From Flavobacteriaceae bacterium (lineage in GTDB: Bacteria; Bacteroidota; Bacteroidia; Flavobacteriales; Flavobacteriaceae): a DNA stretch of 64,000 bases. Every line of letters starts with the position of its first letter. The first letter of the stretch is position 1. This document shows positions 16,454-26,085 of this stretch, in pieces. The translations under genes were made by a program, and so were the position numbers. The notes beneath the pieces were generated by a model, which worked only from the letters and a program-made list of their open reading frames with translations, did no database searches and had not been told where the DNA came from. The DNA is taken from NCBI GenBank assembly GCA_013214065.1, contig JABSPK010000002.1, positions 186,001 through 250,000 of the forward strand. Reading direction: 5' to 3'.

Positions 16454-17806
16454 ATGAAAACAATACAGAAAGTAATCGTCTTTTTTCTGGTATTCGGCAC
16501 CTTCCAGGGTACCCAGGCACAGTTTTTCAAAAAACTAAAGGACAAGGTAAAAAGAGCTGCGGAAGAGACCGTTGAACGCAAAGTCGAGGATAAGGCGATA
16601 GAGACCACCGAAAAAGCCATCGATAGTGTTTTTACGATAGGTAACGGAAAGGGAAGAAAAGAAGAAAAAGGAAAATCGGTAGATGTTGACCAAAACGAAA
16701 CTGAAAATGTAGCAAGCTACGGGACCGCAACCGTTTCAGGCCCTAACCACGGCCCGATTGAAATTATTGAAATAGCGCAACCCACGGTAAGCTTTGACCA
16801 GGGTGCCGGCCAAACACGTATTTCAGCATGGTGGGTTACCCATGGGACCGATACCGATGACCGATTTGCGATTACCCTCAACCAACTGATCGATGAGGCG
16901 ACCAGCTTGCCGATAACCGTAAACCTTCCCCAAGATGGAACTCTCAGCATTTATTATGATGGCCTCTTGGGCGCCTATTTACCTGCCGATGAGTGGCAAC
17001 GTACCGAAGATCCAGAGTTTGAATTGGTGCATAACAATCCTCAAATCAGCGGTACACTGACCCTTAGGGCTTTAGATGAAAATAAGATAGCGTTCAGTTT
17101 TGAAGGAAGCGGATTTAGCGGTCAAGTCCAGGCAACAAACCCTAAGATCCAAAAAATCGCCCTTGGCAATAACACTACTGATTCAAACAAAGGGTCGAGT
17201 ACCTCACCAGCCTTTAGCTTCAAAGAAGGCGAACCGGGAATCTATGACTTTAATTTCGAAATTGAAACATTGGTGACCGCGGATGATGGGGAGCGCTATC
17301 CCATTTCCTATTTGATCAATTCCAACACGGATTATTTCGGGATGAAGGTCGATATGAGCGCCTATGGGGAGGGAGATGTAGAAGGCAACTCCGTCATGGT
17401 GATGGATCAAGAACAAGTGCGTGTTTTTGTGGATACCCCCATGATGAAAATGCAATTGAACCAGGATATGGCCGGGGCCCAAGGACAAAAAATGCCGGAA
17501 ATGGGCAACTATGACTTTACGAAACCCCAAAAGACCGGAAAAACCAAAACCATCATCGGATATCGCTGCGAGGAATACGTGGTTACCCATGAGGAAGGCA
17601 CCATACACTTTTGGGCCGCCCCGGATCTGACCATACCCAATTGGATGTTCGGTAGCCAACAAGCTGTAGCGCAAACCGGGGTCTTGGGCTTTGTCATGGA
17701 ATTTTCGGCCACATCGAAGCAGGGCACCACCAAAAGCACTGTAACGGCTATCAACGATGATCTATCGCTCCGTATCAATGCCAAGGACTATAAAAAAATG
17801 TTCTAA
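16454..17806 (+). CDS. Secreted protein with C-terminal DUF4412-like domain
   Basis: 450 aa from ATG 16454, chosen for the signal peptide (MKTIQKVIVFFLVFGTFQ, cut after TQA); the longer open frame from 16217 has no signal character. A charged helical linker follows (KDKVKRAAEETVERKVEDKAIE...), then a beta-rich middle (about 95-240) and a C-terminal part (about 255-450) with KTIIGYRCEEYVV and INDDLSLRINAKDYKKMF. The C-terminal part resembles DUF4412, an exported beta domain. Met-rich stretches (MVMDQEQ, TPMMKMQLNQDMAGAQ) lie inside. It is the first gene of the plus-strand run facing the ECF sigma gene. Confidence 0.75.
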   Translation: MKTIQKVIVFFLVFGTFQGTQAQFFKKLKDKVKRAAEETVERKVEDKAIETTEKAIDSVFTIGNGKGRKEEKGKSVDVDQNETENVASYGTATVSGPNHGPIEIIEIAQPTVSFDQGAGQTRISAWWVTHGTDTDDRFAITLNQLIDEATSLPITVNLPQDGTLSIYYDGLLGAYLPADEWQRTEDPEFELVHNNPQISGTLTLRALDENKIAFSFEGSGFSGQVQATNPKIQKIALGNNTTDSNKGSSTSPAFSFKEGEPGIYDFNFEIETLVTADDGERYPISYLINSNTDYFGMKVDMSAYGEGDVEGNSVMVMDQEQVRVFVDTPMMKMQLNQDMAGAQGQKMPEMGNYDFTKPQKTGKTKTIIGYRCEEYVVTHEEGTIHFWAAPDLTIPNWMFGSQQAVAQTGVLGFVMEFSATSKQGTTKSTVTAINDDLSLRINAKDYKKMF

Positions 17807-17822
17807 CAAACCCCTCCAAACA

Positions 17823-18470
17823 ATGAAAACCAAGATTGTTAAAACCCTTTTAAGCATATCCGTATCGTTGATGATCGCGTCATGCATCGGCGACAGGAAA
17901 CAAGTAGACCTCAAGGAATTGGAAGACAGCTCCTTTATCAACAAAAAATTCAAAGGAAATCTGATCGATTACCAAGAAGGTATGAGCGCCTGTAGTGGGC
18001 TTAATGCATCCGAAATCGCCCAACTCTATGAGGTGTCGACCGAGATGGTCATCATTGATGACCCACATACCAATCCGCAAAGGCAAGTGACATCGACACC
18101 GCTATGCGCTTTTTTCATAAAGTCAGGTGATTCCGATTTTCTTTGGTTGCGCGGATCGATGCAGATCGAACGGGAAATAGGCAAAGATGAATTCATGGGC
18201 GATGTGGCCGAAGCGACCGGTGCAGGAAAAAAATGGGAAGAAGCGTGGCGTTTGAAAAAATCGATATCCAAATCGTCAGTATGGATTCCTGGTACGGGTC
18301 AAGCCGCCCTTTGGAATGAGAACCAAACCACTTTGGAAATCAAATTGGACGGGTATACCCTCAAAGTCCATCCCCCAAAAAATATGGGGAATGAAGAAGA
18401 AACGGCCTTGGACCGCGATTACAAAAAAATGGCCCTTGGCATCGCTAAAGCCGCCGGCTACATTAATTGA
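17823..18470 (+). CDS. Lipoprotein of unknown function
   Basis: 215 aa from ATG 17823; the frame is open further upstream but there it overlaps the preceding gene. Signal MKTKIVKTLLSISVSLMIASC gives a lipidated Cys. The mature part is mixed alpha/beta without a recognised family. It starts 17 bases after the preceding stop and its stop is 14 bases before the next start, so it is clearly in the same operon. A conserved-looking C-terminal helix (DYKKMALGIAKAAGYIN) resembles the end of the next lipoprotein (TKEIVFEIARHYKL), suggesting distant relatedness. Confidence 0.7.
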   Translation: MKTKIVKTLLSISVSLMIASCIGDRKQVDLKELEDSSFINKKFKGNLIDYQEGMSACSGLNASEIAQLYEVSTEMVIIDDPHTNPQRQVTSTPLCAFFIKSGDSDFLWLRGSMQIEREIGKDEFMGDVAEATGAGKKWEEAWRLKKSISKSSVWIPGTGQAALWNENQTTLEIKLDGYTLKVHPPKNMGNEEETALDRDYKKMALGIAKAAGYIN

Positions 18471-18484
18471 ATATCAACTTTAAA

Positions 18485-19033
18485 ATGAGAAACATGTTTA
18501 AACCCAATATCATCAAGCTGCTCATTCTATTGTCCGCACTTCATATCGCCTGCAAAGGGGAAAGCAAGGCAAATCAGGATATGGATTTCGAAACAGCGGT
18601 CGCCGAATTGGAAGAACGAAAAGCCAAGGCAGCCGAATGGGAAGCCAAACTCTGTTCGGAATTTCCCAAACAGCTTGTTATGGAACACCACCCGCACAGC
18701 AAGCGGATCGATATCGAACCCACGCAACTGTCGTGTAAGATTAAATTGTTTTATGGAGATAAAGATCATGAATTCTGGGAAGGCCAGGTAGCGGTCTATC
18801 CCAATCAACAAGAAGATCCCTTTTGGCAATATCACGCCAAGGAAGGTCGATTGAACCATCCTGTAAAGGAATTTGGGGACCGGGCAGTGTATGTAGGCCT
18901 TACGTACCAACTCCTAATTCTAAAGGATGGACTTATCTACGATATCGCCCCACCCAACAACGGATCCATAACGAGTACCGGAAAGGCGACCAAAGAAATC
19001 GTTTTTGAGATCGCAAGACATTATAAACTCTAA
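18485..19033 (+). CDS. Lipoprotein of unknown function
   Basis: 182 aa from ATG 18485. The frame also contains a TTG at 18467 overlapping the previous stop, but the ATG gives the better signal (MRNMFKPNIIKLLILLSALHIAC, lipid Cys). A charged helix (FETAVAELEERKAKAAEWEAKLC) is followed by a beta-rich domain. No family recognised. Tightly packed within the run that begins at 16454. Confidence 0.7.
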   Translation: MRNMFKPNIIKLLILLSALHIACKGESKANQDMDFETAVAELEERKAKAAEWEAKLCSEFPKQLVMEHHPHSKRIDIEPTQLSCKIKLFYGDKDHEFWEGQVAVYPNQQEDPFWQYHAKEGRLNHPVKEFGDRAVYVGLTYQLLILKDGLIYDIAPPNNGSITSTGKATKEIVFEIARHYKL

Positions 19034-19043
19034 ACCATTGAAG

Positions 19044-19577
19044 ATGAAAAAGTATCTACTCGTATGCTTATTGATAAGCTGCATTTCAGCACAAGCACAA
19101 TATGTTGAAGGAAAATTGACCCTCAACGGAAAATCAAAGACCAGTCTTGAATTGGATAGTAATTCGGCAGTACGACTGTTCAAGGAATTTAATAGCGGAA
19201 AGTACCGACTTCAATTGTCTTTTGACGAAAAGGATTTGGTAAAAAATCTAAATAAAGAAGCCATTATCTTTTTCAATTTTAGAACCGTTGTCAAAAAAGA
19301 TGGGAAACTCGTTAAAAATGTCATTCGGAAATACCCCATCCCCTATTTCCCTGGGGAGTATTCGATTCCTGCGGAGGCATTTGATTTTGTGGGCCTTTTG
19401 GCTAGCGACCCCCAAGAGGAAGAAGTACTCCAAATGATGAAAGAGGGGACCCATGGCCTTATTCAAGCCGGGGAATATTCCATCGAGCTAACGGTCTTAC
19501 CGATTGGAATTAAGGGAAAAATAGCCCCCGTAACATTCAATTTTTACGGTAGAAAAAGACCTGGTAAGGTCAAGTAA
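19044..19577 (+). CDS. Secreted protein of unknown function
   Basis: 177 aa from ATG 19044 (MKKYLLVCLLISCISAQAQ signal, cleaved after AQA). The short mature part is beta-rich and contains a basic C-terminus (YGRKRPGKVK). No known domain. It starts 10 bases after the upstream lipoprotein stop and is followed by the first propeller gene after 20 bases. Confidence 0.7.
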   Translation: MKKYLLVCLLISCISAQAQYVEGKLTLNGKSKTSLELDSNSAVRLFKEFNSGKYRLQLSFDEKDLVKNLNKEAIIFFNFRTVVKKDGKLVKNVIRKYPIPYFPGEYSIPAEAFDFVGLLASDPQEEEVLQMMKEGTHGLIQAGEYSIELTVLPIGIKGKIAPVTFNFYGRKRPGKVK

Positions 19578-19597
19578 TAATCTCAAGAATTTACGAT

Positions 19598-20857
19598 ATG
19601 CAAAAAGTAATCTGGTCTATCACCATTGCGATATTCGGTCTATTCACCACCAATCTACAGGCCCAAGTGTTCGAAAAAGTCGGGGGCCAAGCCACTGACA
19701 TTGCCATGAATCCGAAAACCGGAAAGGTATTCGTAGTCAGCGGCAGGAACATTTTTACGGATTATGATAGCCGTACAAAACGTTGGAAACTATTTAGTTC
19801 GCGACCCAATAACGCCAAATCCATTTCAATCACGAAACAAGGGGTCGTTTATATCACCTCGACCAGTGATGAGGTTTATATCGAAGTGAACGGAAAATGG
19901 ATCAAAGTGCCGGGCATCAAAACCAAGGAGGTGATCTGTGAGCGGTATGGGCTACACATTTATGCCATCGATGAATATAAAAAACTGCGGTATTTAAGAT
20001 CGGGCAAATGGACCTACGATAGGCATAGGAATAAAGGGGTCGCGGGACTCAAGCAGTTGGTTACCTTAAGTACGGGCGAATTTTTCGCTACCAATAGCAA
20101 CAATGAGTTTATGGAATGGGTAGCGGGCAAATGGCGGATCAAAAACGGGAAACCCATTCAAATCGCCCTGGATCATAAGACAGGCGCTATTTATGCGATC
20201 GGCCAAAATCGAGGTATTTACAAATGGAATAAAAAGACCGATCGCTGGAGCATTATCCCGAATACCCGAAAAGACTTCGTTCGATTGGCGGTCCATGATG
20301 GGGTTGTCTGGGCGGTAACGGTGAACAATACGATCTATTACGCCGATACCACTAAAAAAGCCAAAGACTTTTCAGGAACTTATGAAGTTTTCGTTGATCG
20401 ACTGGGTGCCCCGAAAAGACGAAATAAATATTATGGGACCATTGGAATTTACCTCAGCGCGGATACCAAATCGGGAAGGGCCACGATCTCCCCAACGAAC
20501 GGTCAAAAAAACCGCCTCTGGGATATCCCAAAGCAAGGGCCCTCGGTCGCTCATGAAAATGGATTTTCCTGGACGGATTCGTTCACGGCCAACGCGAGGC
20601 GAAAACAGGCTGCGGGATCACTTGAAATCGGCAGGAGTCGAAAATTCAAACTGGTCGGGGAGGCCGCCAAAGGATATCCGGAATTTGATTTTCAGTTCAA
20701 CGTAAAGGAACATCAAGGCGATCTACCCGGTATCAGAGGTGTTGGCTTGTGGGAAAGGGAAAAAATAAAGATGGAAGACCTGGTTTTGGGGAAGACCTAT
20801 TACCGACACCTCTTATCATCGGATACGGTCATCTCCTTTAGGGTCGAGAAATTATAA
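19598..20857 (+). CDS. Secreted tectonin-like beta-propeller protein, paralogue 1
   Basis: 419 aa with a signal peptide ending at LQAQ. Residues 25-260 consist of about five blades of roughly 40 residues, each with a pattern like GGQATDIAMNPKTGKVFVVS followed by an aromatic/basic KRWKL or GKWI segment. This resembles tectonin/tachylectin-type propellers, which bind sugars or lipopolysaccharide in other proteins. Residues 275-419 form a separate beta-rich C-terminal domain (DFSGTYEVFVDRLG, YYGTIGIYLSAD, FDFQFNVKEHQGDLPG, SFRVEKL). The next gene is a paralogue. It is probably envelope or surface located; ligand unknown. Confidence 0.75.
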   Translation: MQKVIWSITIAIFGLFTTNLQAQVFEKVGGQATDIAMNPKTGKVFVVSGRNIFTDYDSRTKRWKLFSSRPNNAKSISITKQGVVYITSTSDEVYIEVNGKWIKVPGIKTKEVICERYGLHIYAIDEYKKLRYLRSGKWTYDRHRNKGVAGLKQLVTLSTGEFFATNSNNEFMEWVAGKWRIKNGKPIQIALDHKTGAIYAIGQNRGIYKWNKKTDRWSIIPNTRKDFVRLAVHDGVVWAVTVNNTIYYADTTKKAKDFSGTYEVFVDRLGAPKRRNKYYGTIGIYLSADTKSGRATISPTNGQKNRLWDIPKQGPSVAHENGFSWTDSFTANARRKQAAGSLEIGRSRKFKLVGEAAKGYPEFDFQFNVKEHQGDLPGIRGVGLWEREKIKMEDLVLGKTYYRHLLSSDTVISFRVEKL

Positions 20858-21026
20858 TGGACGAACCATTGGTAGTCCCTTCAATAAAAACTTGGGGTCG
20901 ACCCAAGCCAATGGATTTTAAAAGATTTTACCTGAGGGTAAACGAGAAGATGACAGCTCTGGAATTCAAGGTTTCCAGCATAAAAAGACCAGCTTAGGTC
21001 ACCTAATAATTTAAAGCAATCAAGAA
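20858..21026 (+). other. Spacer between the two propeller genes
   Basis: 169 bases with no gene. It contains a 6-bp-arm inverted repeat (CTTGGG at 20891-20896, CCCAAG at 20902-20907) without a T run, which could be an RNA processing or attenuation hairpin between the paralogues. It is the only gap above 30 bases in this run. Confidence 0.35.
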
Positions 21027-22322
21027 ATGAAACATATAAGATATGCAATCGCAATTGCGGTATTCGGTCTATTGACCATCAATCTACAAGCCCAAGGGTT
21101 CGTAAACGCGGGGGGGCAAGCTACCGATATTGCCATCAGTCCTAAAGATGGTAGTGTTTATGTGGTCAATGCCTCTCGAAACATCAAAAAGTACAACAAA
21201 AACACCAAAAAATTCCATGCCTTTAGCGCCCAATCCAAAAACGCGAGGTCGGTTTCGGTCACCAAAGACGGCGTAGTTTATATGGTTTCCACCAGTGGTG
21301 AGGTATATGTTGATGTGAAGGGCAAATGGATAAAAGTACCTGGAATCAAAACTGACGAATTGATTGCCTCTAAAGATGGTAGGATCTACGCCATAGATAC
21401 CAATAAAAAGCTACGGCAATTGTATAACGGCAGATGGAATCTACTGATAGGTCAAAATAGGATCGGCAGTGGGTTGAACCAAGTCTTGGGCATCGGACCG
21501 AAAGAACTGTATGCACGGGCAGGTGATAATGCGTTTAGCAGATTCTCGGGTGGCAAATGGACGACCCTTGCCGGACGACCCAATCAAATCGCCTTGGACC
21601 ATAAAACGGGGGTTATGTATGCAGTGGGCCGCAATAAGGGCATCTATAGATGGGATGTCCGCTCCAAAAAGTGGGTCGTATTGCCAGGTACGCGAAAGGA
21701 TTTTATGGCGGTAGCGGTACATCAAGGAAAGATTTGGGCGGTGGCGACCAACAAGGCGATTTACTACTATGACGCTAACAAGAACACAACGACTCCTAAA
21801 ACGGATTATGCCGGAACATATAGGGTTACCTTCACTGATAGACTGGTTGATGGGCTTAGAAACCACGATTTTTATGGAACAATAGGTGTTCGTTTAAACG
21901 CGAAACTCAACAACAGATCAATTACATTAAAACCTATTGACGGAAGTCCTTACCGCGTATTGGATATTGCAAAAAACAACCCTGTAAAATTTAGGAAATT
22001 ATCCAAGCCAAAAACTACTGATAGTTTTATTTATGTAGGATTGGATAGCAAGCCCATACTTGATTATAAATATTATTATCACATTGGAAGGGTAAGGGAA
22101 TTCGTGTTGGAAAAGGGAACCGCCAATAGTGGTGCCGTATTTAATTTTCAATTTAATCTGAAAGAAATCAATGAACTTTTACAGCATGAGGGCAAATGGG
22201 AGCAAGTAAATATCCCAATAGATGATGTTGTATTCGGCAAAGAGTATCGGTTTCTTGGAAATTTTAGTGGAGGCCCAAGTGCCAATGGCGGCGTTTGTTT
22301 TAAAATTGAAAAAATCAAATAA
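21027..22322 (+). CDS. Secreted tectonin-like beta-propeller protein, paralogue 2
   Basis: 431 aa, signal MKHIRYAIAIAVFGLLTINLQAQ. The propeller part (about 27-260) is strongly similar to paralogue 1: GQATDIAISPKDGSVYVVN, KGKWIKVPGIKTDELIAS, NQIALDHKTGVMYAVGRNKGI. The C-terminal domain (about 265-431) keeps the frame YGTIGVRLNA ... NFQFNLKE ... but has diverged much further, and its DNA from about 21840 on is clearly AT-richer than the propeller part. Its stop codon overlaps the next start (TAATG). The split between conserved and variable halves suggests exchange of the C-terminal domain. Confidence 0.75.
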   Translation: MKHIRYAIAIAVFGLLTINLQAQGFVNAGGQATDIAISPKDGSVYVVNASRNIKKYNKNTKKFHAFSAQSKNARSVSVTKDGVVYMVSTSGEVYVDVKGKWIKVPGIKTDELIASKDGRIYAIDTNKKLRQLYNGRWNLLIGQNRIGSGLNQVLGIGPKELYARAGDNAFSRFSGGKWTTLAGRPNQIALDHKTGVMYAVGRNKGIYRWDVRSKKWVVLPGTRKDFMAVAVHQGKIWAVATNKAIYYYDANKNTTTPKTDYAGTYRVTFTDRLVDGLRNHDFYGTIGVRLNAKLNNRSITLKPIDGSPYRVLDIAKNNPVKFRKLSKPKTTDSFIYVGLDSKPILDYKYYYHIGRVREFVLEKGTANSGAVFNFQFNLKEINELLQHEGKWEQVNIPIDDVVFGKEYRFLGNFSGGPSANGGVCFKIEKIK

Positions 22323-23161
22323 TGCGGCGGACAATAACCATCATCGTTTTGGGTGTGCTGGTTTGTGCTATCGGTAGTTGTAAAGAAAGGCAGTCTGCCG
22401 AAGCCGAGAAAACCACCTCTTTGGGGGCCGATACGCTGATGGTAGGGAAAAGCGAAGTGGTAACCCCTGAATTGGAACAAGACAGCCTTAGCTATCGCGA
22501 TCGGAATTGGCAGCCTGAGCAAGGGCAATATTACTTTTCCGAGAGTTACCACTTTAGCTATTATAACCAAGCCATTCCATCCGAAGATGGCACTACGAAT
22601 AAGGAATTCGGTTTTTATGTTGACCCTGAGAGTGGCACTATACTTTTGGAGAAGTACCTGACCGACTATTCCGAGGAGATGACCGATTATATTATTGTCG
22701 AGCCGGATGGAACCTATATTCTAGGGTATACCGACGAGTTTGGAACCCAAAAAGCGATTAGAACGAATCTTAACGAGGTTGAAGGCCTATCCGAAAAAAT
22801 GCTGTATGGCACTGAAGATTTTAAGGCCTTTTTTGAAAGAATGGATGAATCAAAAACTTTTGGAGCGAATCCTTATTATCCCAAAAAGCTGAAGAGCGAC
22901 CGTTACTTGAGAAGGTTTCCATTTGCCCAAGACAGTGCCACCCTTTTCTTAAGCGATACGAATTTACCCACCAAGGCGCTGTACCTAGTAGGGGAAGTAT
23001 TTTCCGAATTGGGTATGCCCTTACGCCAGGATTATGGATTTGTGCTTCCGGAAGGTACGCTAGTTACGCAAGAACGGTATCGAACACCCGATGGCGAACG
23101 TATCGGGTTTCAATTGACCGCGATCATGGCCACCGAATACCATTTGAAAGTCCCGGATTGA
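22322..23161 (+). CDS. Lipoprotein of unknown function, last gene of the run
   Basis: 279 aa with a lipoprotein signal (MRRTITIIVLGVLVCAIGSC). The mature part begins acidic and unstructured, then contains beta-rich segments (NKEFGFYVDPESGTILLEKY, IIVEPDGTYILGY). No family recognised. The start ATG overlaps the stop of the propeller gene in a TAATG, so it is translationally coupled. It ends 10 bases before the end of the convergent CHAT gene. Confidence 0.75.
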   Translation: MRRTITIIVLGVLVCAIGSCKERQSAEAEKTTSLGADTLMVGKSEVVTPELEQDSLSYRDRNWQPEQGQYYFSESYHFSYYNQAIPSEDGTTNKEFGFYVDPESGTILLEKYLTDYSEEMTDYIIVEPDGTYILGYTDEFGTQKAIRTNLNEVEGLSEKMLYGTEDFKAFFERMDESKTFGANPYYPKKLKSDRYLRRFPFAQDSATLFLSDTNLPTKALYLVGEVFSELGMPLRQDYGFVLPEGTLVTQERYRTPDGERIGFQLTAIMATEYHLKVPD

Positions 23162-23171
23162 TTCGCGGTAT

Positions 23172-25856
23172 TTACTTTTTTGTAGCCACTCTTCCCCTGA
23201 GCACATAAGTGATGATCAGCACTATGACGATACCTAAAACAATCCAGGTCGAGGGCATGGTGTACCATGGTTTCCCGAAAGAGAGTGGGGCATCGCTGCC
23301 GTATAACACAAAACCCGACCAGAAGTATGGGTGTTTTAATCGGACATTCGAAGTGCTTTCCAGGTAAGCGATTTTTGCTTTTTGTAAGGCCACCGATTTG
23401 GTTGCCCCCTTGTTTAGTTGCGCATAAAAAGAAATCATGATTTCTTTGGTGCTTTGATCGGGGGCGCTCCAAAGGCTGGAAACCGTTGAAGGAACTCCCG
23501 AGTACATAAAAGCCTGAGACAAAGAGGTCACGCTTTCTCCGGTTCCATATCCACCGACACCGGTATTACAGGCACTTAGCACGACCAGATCGGCATTGTT
23601 TTTCATCCCGTAAATCTCAGAGATATAAAGTCGGTTGTCTTCCTTATCATCTGAAAACACCAAATTACTCAGTTGTGCATCTTGTTCGTTAAGATAGGCG
23701 TGCCCCGCCATATGCAAAACGGAAAAGTCTTTGGGCAGGTTCAGGAAGGTTTGGCGAGATGCATCCTTTCCATTATATATGGTGCCTTTGATGAAGGTGT
23801 TGATTTCTTTTATCTCATCTTGTGCTCCTTCTAAATCATAAGGTTCCCCCCGTATCGCCAACTCCTGCGCTGAAGGTTGAAAAGTACTATAGGAGGGTGC
23901 GAAAAACACGGTTCGGCTGGCTTTTTCCGTTGGTTCCTCTTTCAAATTTAGATGTGCAAGGCCATTGATATAGATGGTTGCTGTTTGCTGCACGAGATAC
24001 TCACCATTGTTGTCCACCAACAGTTCAAAAGGAAGGTAACGCAACACCCCATCCGAACTAATGATCGTAGATGCTGATATAACCTCATCCCCAATAAGTT
24101 TTTGATAGAGTGATTCGGACGCCTCTTGCAGGTCAACAATATCATTTCTGGATTTTAAGCCATCCAAGAAATCGGTTACTTCATCAGCGATGGAATCGTA
24201 CCCTTGCAGATAGCTTATATCAATAGCATTTTTAGCGATAACGATCCTAAAAAGTTCATCACCGGCTTTTGCGAACTTGAATACTTTTTCATTTTCATCC
24301 AGATCTAGCCCCTCAAACGAGAATGGGGTCCTTATGATGTTGTGTACCTCCGGATTTTCGTTTCGAATCAGTTCGTTGATATTGTCGAGCTGCAGTTCCA
24401 GTTCGAAAATCTCCGGATTTTCGGAAGCTTTCTCTTCTTGTAGTGTTTTTCGAATATCCGTAATCTGTTTCCGCAATTCCAATTCAAGGGTAAAAAGCGA
24501 ATCAAGGGTCCCTTTGTTTTCGGCCAAAATCCGATTTGAAGTCAAGGTGTTAAATGAACTCTGGTTCTCGACTTGTTCGATGCCGGATAGGATTTCCTTC
24601 TTTTTTTCATAGGAACTTTTATTCTTGATCAGGTAACGAAGTGTCCTGTTTTTGATGTTGTCATAAGCTGTTTTTCTTGTGCCTGAAAGTCCGACGGTAA
24701 TCCGGTCCGCGTATTGTTTTAGGCCTAAAATATTTATTTCATCAGCAGATTTTTTTAACCGTTCTATTCCGGTTCCTTCCAAAAAAAGAGCGAACTGGTT
24801 CATCAGTATGGGATAGGTATATTCTTTGATCGGCACGAAGTCTTCAGGCTTAAAATTTTCGACATCCATCGGAATTTGCCTTTCATTCAATAGGGTCAAC
24901 CCCTTATTGGTGTGATAGACCAGCTTTTCTATGTTCCCCGTTTCCGAATAGGTTCTAGCTGCGATTTCGTGTATGTTTAGTTCCTGGATGGGTGTAACCC
25001 CCTCAAGACTTTCCAATTTTGAAACAACCGCCGGAACGCGGTCAAACGCCTTCGCATTCAAAAAGGAGAACCCCTTGCAAACCAGGGAATATAATACTAA
25101 GTTTTGGTCTTGACTGACTTCTACGGCTTTGTCAAAATATGCAATGGCTTTTAGCGGGCTGGATCGTTGGTAATACCTGCCTATGTAAAAATTGCCAAGG
25201 CCGTACTCGTCTTTGATGATGTCCGAATTTCGATGCGTGTTGTAGAAGCTTGAAAACTCATTATAACTGCGCTGTATCCCTTCTTCGTTTCTTACCAGTA
25301 AATAGCTTCGCACCAGCCATTGTCTAACATTGGATTCCAACAACAATGCTTTATCCTTTGCTAAGTCCGTTACGATTTCACTTCGATTTTGGTCAAAATG
25401 TTCTTTGGCCTTTTTCGAAAAGCCCAGTACGTTTCCATGATCGCCATAGTACCAGTCGAAATAGGCGTGTTGTACGTAATAGGTTATTACGGTAGCTGGC
25501 GGGTTTTCGGGATTCTCAAGGTGCTTTTTGGCACTGTCCAAAAATAAAGCCCATTGTTCTTCATCACTTAAATAATCGGCTGAATAGCAAATGGAAATTG
25601 CCGTTTGGATACCAAACAAAATGGAAGTGTCATCACAGGGGTTTTCACTGTACAATGCTAAGGCGTTCTTGTATTTTTCAAGGGCTTCTTCGACACTTCC
25701 TTCGTCGAATAGTCGTTCTCCTTCCATTTTTAGGGCCTGGACTTGTTGTAATTCAGGGCAAGGTTCAAGAACAAGCGCTTCCCTGGCAGCGACCCCATGG
25801 GCATACAAACAAACCAGGGCACCAACAAGAAGGTTTTTCAAACTATGGGATATCAC
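23172..25856 (-). CDS. Exported TPR-CHAT (caspase-like) protein with C-terminal membrane anchor
   Basis: About 894 aa from GTG 25856; a TTG at 25841 would give a more usual signal peptide (MKNLLVGALVCLYAHGVAA). Residues 30-420 are TPR-like helices, 420-520 contain a coiled-coil-like stretch, and 570-860 form a CHAT peptidase domain. Its catalytic His is in LHMAGHAY (His719) and its Cys in VLSACNTG (Cys763). A C-terminal transmembrane helix follows (WIVLGIVIVLIITYVL) before RGRVATKK. Signal plus C-terminal anchor place the protease in the periplasm, unlike cytoplasmic CHAT effectors. It is convergent with, and 10 bases from, the secreted-protein run of the ECF locus. Confidence 0.85.
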   Translation of the reverse strand: MISHSLKNLLVGALVCLYAHGVAAREALVLEPCPELQQVQALKMEGERLFDEGSVEEALEKYKNALALYSENPCDDTSILFGIQTAISICYSADYLSDEEQWALFLDSAKKHLENPENPPATVITYYVQHAYFDWYYGDHGNVLGFSKKAKEHFDQNRSEIVTDLAKDKALLLESNVRQWLVRSYLLVRNEEGIQRSYNEFSSFYNTHRNSDIIKDEYGLGNFYIGRYYQRSSPLKAIAYFDKAVEVSQDQNLVLYSLVCKGFSFLNAKAFDRVPAVVSKLESLEGVTPIQELNIHEIAARTYSETGNIEKLVYHTNKGLTLLNERQIPMDVENFKPEDFVPIKEYTYPILMNQFALFLEGTGIERLKKSADEINILGLKQYADRITVGLSGTRKTAYDNIKNRTLRYLIKNKSSYEKKKEILSGIEQVENQSSFNTLTSNRILAENKGTLDSLFTLELELRKQITDIRKTLQEEKASENPEIFELELQLDNINELIRNENPEVHNIIRTPFSFEGLDLDENEKVFKFAKAGDELFRIVIAKNAIDISYLQGYDSIADEVTDFLDGLKSRNDIVDLQEASESLYQKLIGDEVISASTIISSDGVLRYLPFELLVDNNGEYLVQQTATIYINGLAHLNLKEEPTEKASRTVFFAPSYSTFQPSAQELAIRGEPYDLEGAQDEIKEINTFIKGTIYNGKDASRQTFLNLPKDFSVLHMAGHAYLNEQDAQLSNLVFSDDKEDNRLYISEIYGMKNNADLVVLSACNTGVGGYGTGESVTSLSQAFMYSGVPSTVSSLWSAPDQSTKEIMISFYAQLNKGATKSVALQKAKIAYLESTSNVRLKHPYFWSGFVLYGSDAPLSFGKPWYTMPSTWIVLGIVIVLIITYVLRGRVATKK

Positions 25857-26085
25857 GTAGGGCGGTTTTTTTGGATCAAGCCGTAAAATATAAATTTAAT
25901 TCCAATGAAAAACGGCCGAGCCGCTTAGGGCTCCCCAATCGTTACCTTTTTTTGAAGTAGTGGATCTTGGGAAAAGAGGGTCCGTTCAACATGGAAATAC
26001 CCTAGATAATCTCTTCGGGAAGGATGGTATGGTCAGACCTTACCGATCAATCCTCTTTAAAAGTATAATCCGATAGTTTAACCGA

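Noticed and set aside
17204-17674. 156-codon minus-strand frame
   Set aside because: Opposite strand of the DUF4412-like gene; His/Gly-rich shadow without support.
20891-20907. Terminator between the two propeller genes
   Set aside because: The inverted repeat has only 6-bp arms and no T run, so a true terminator is not supported.
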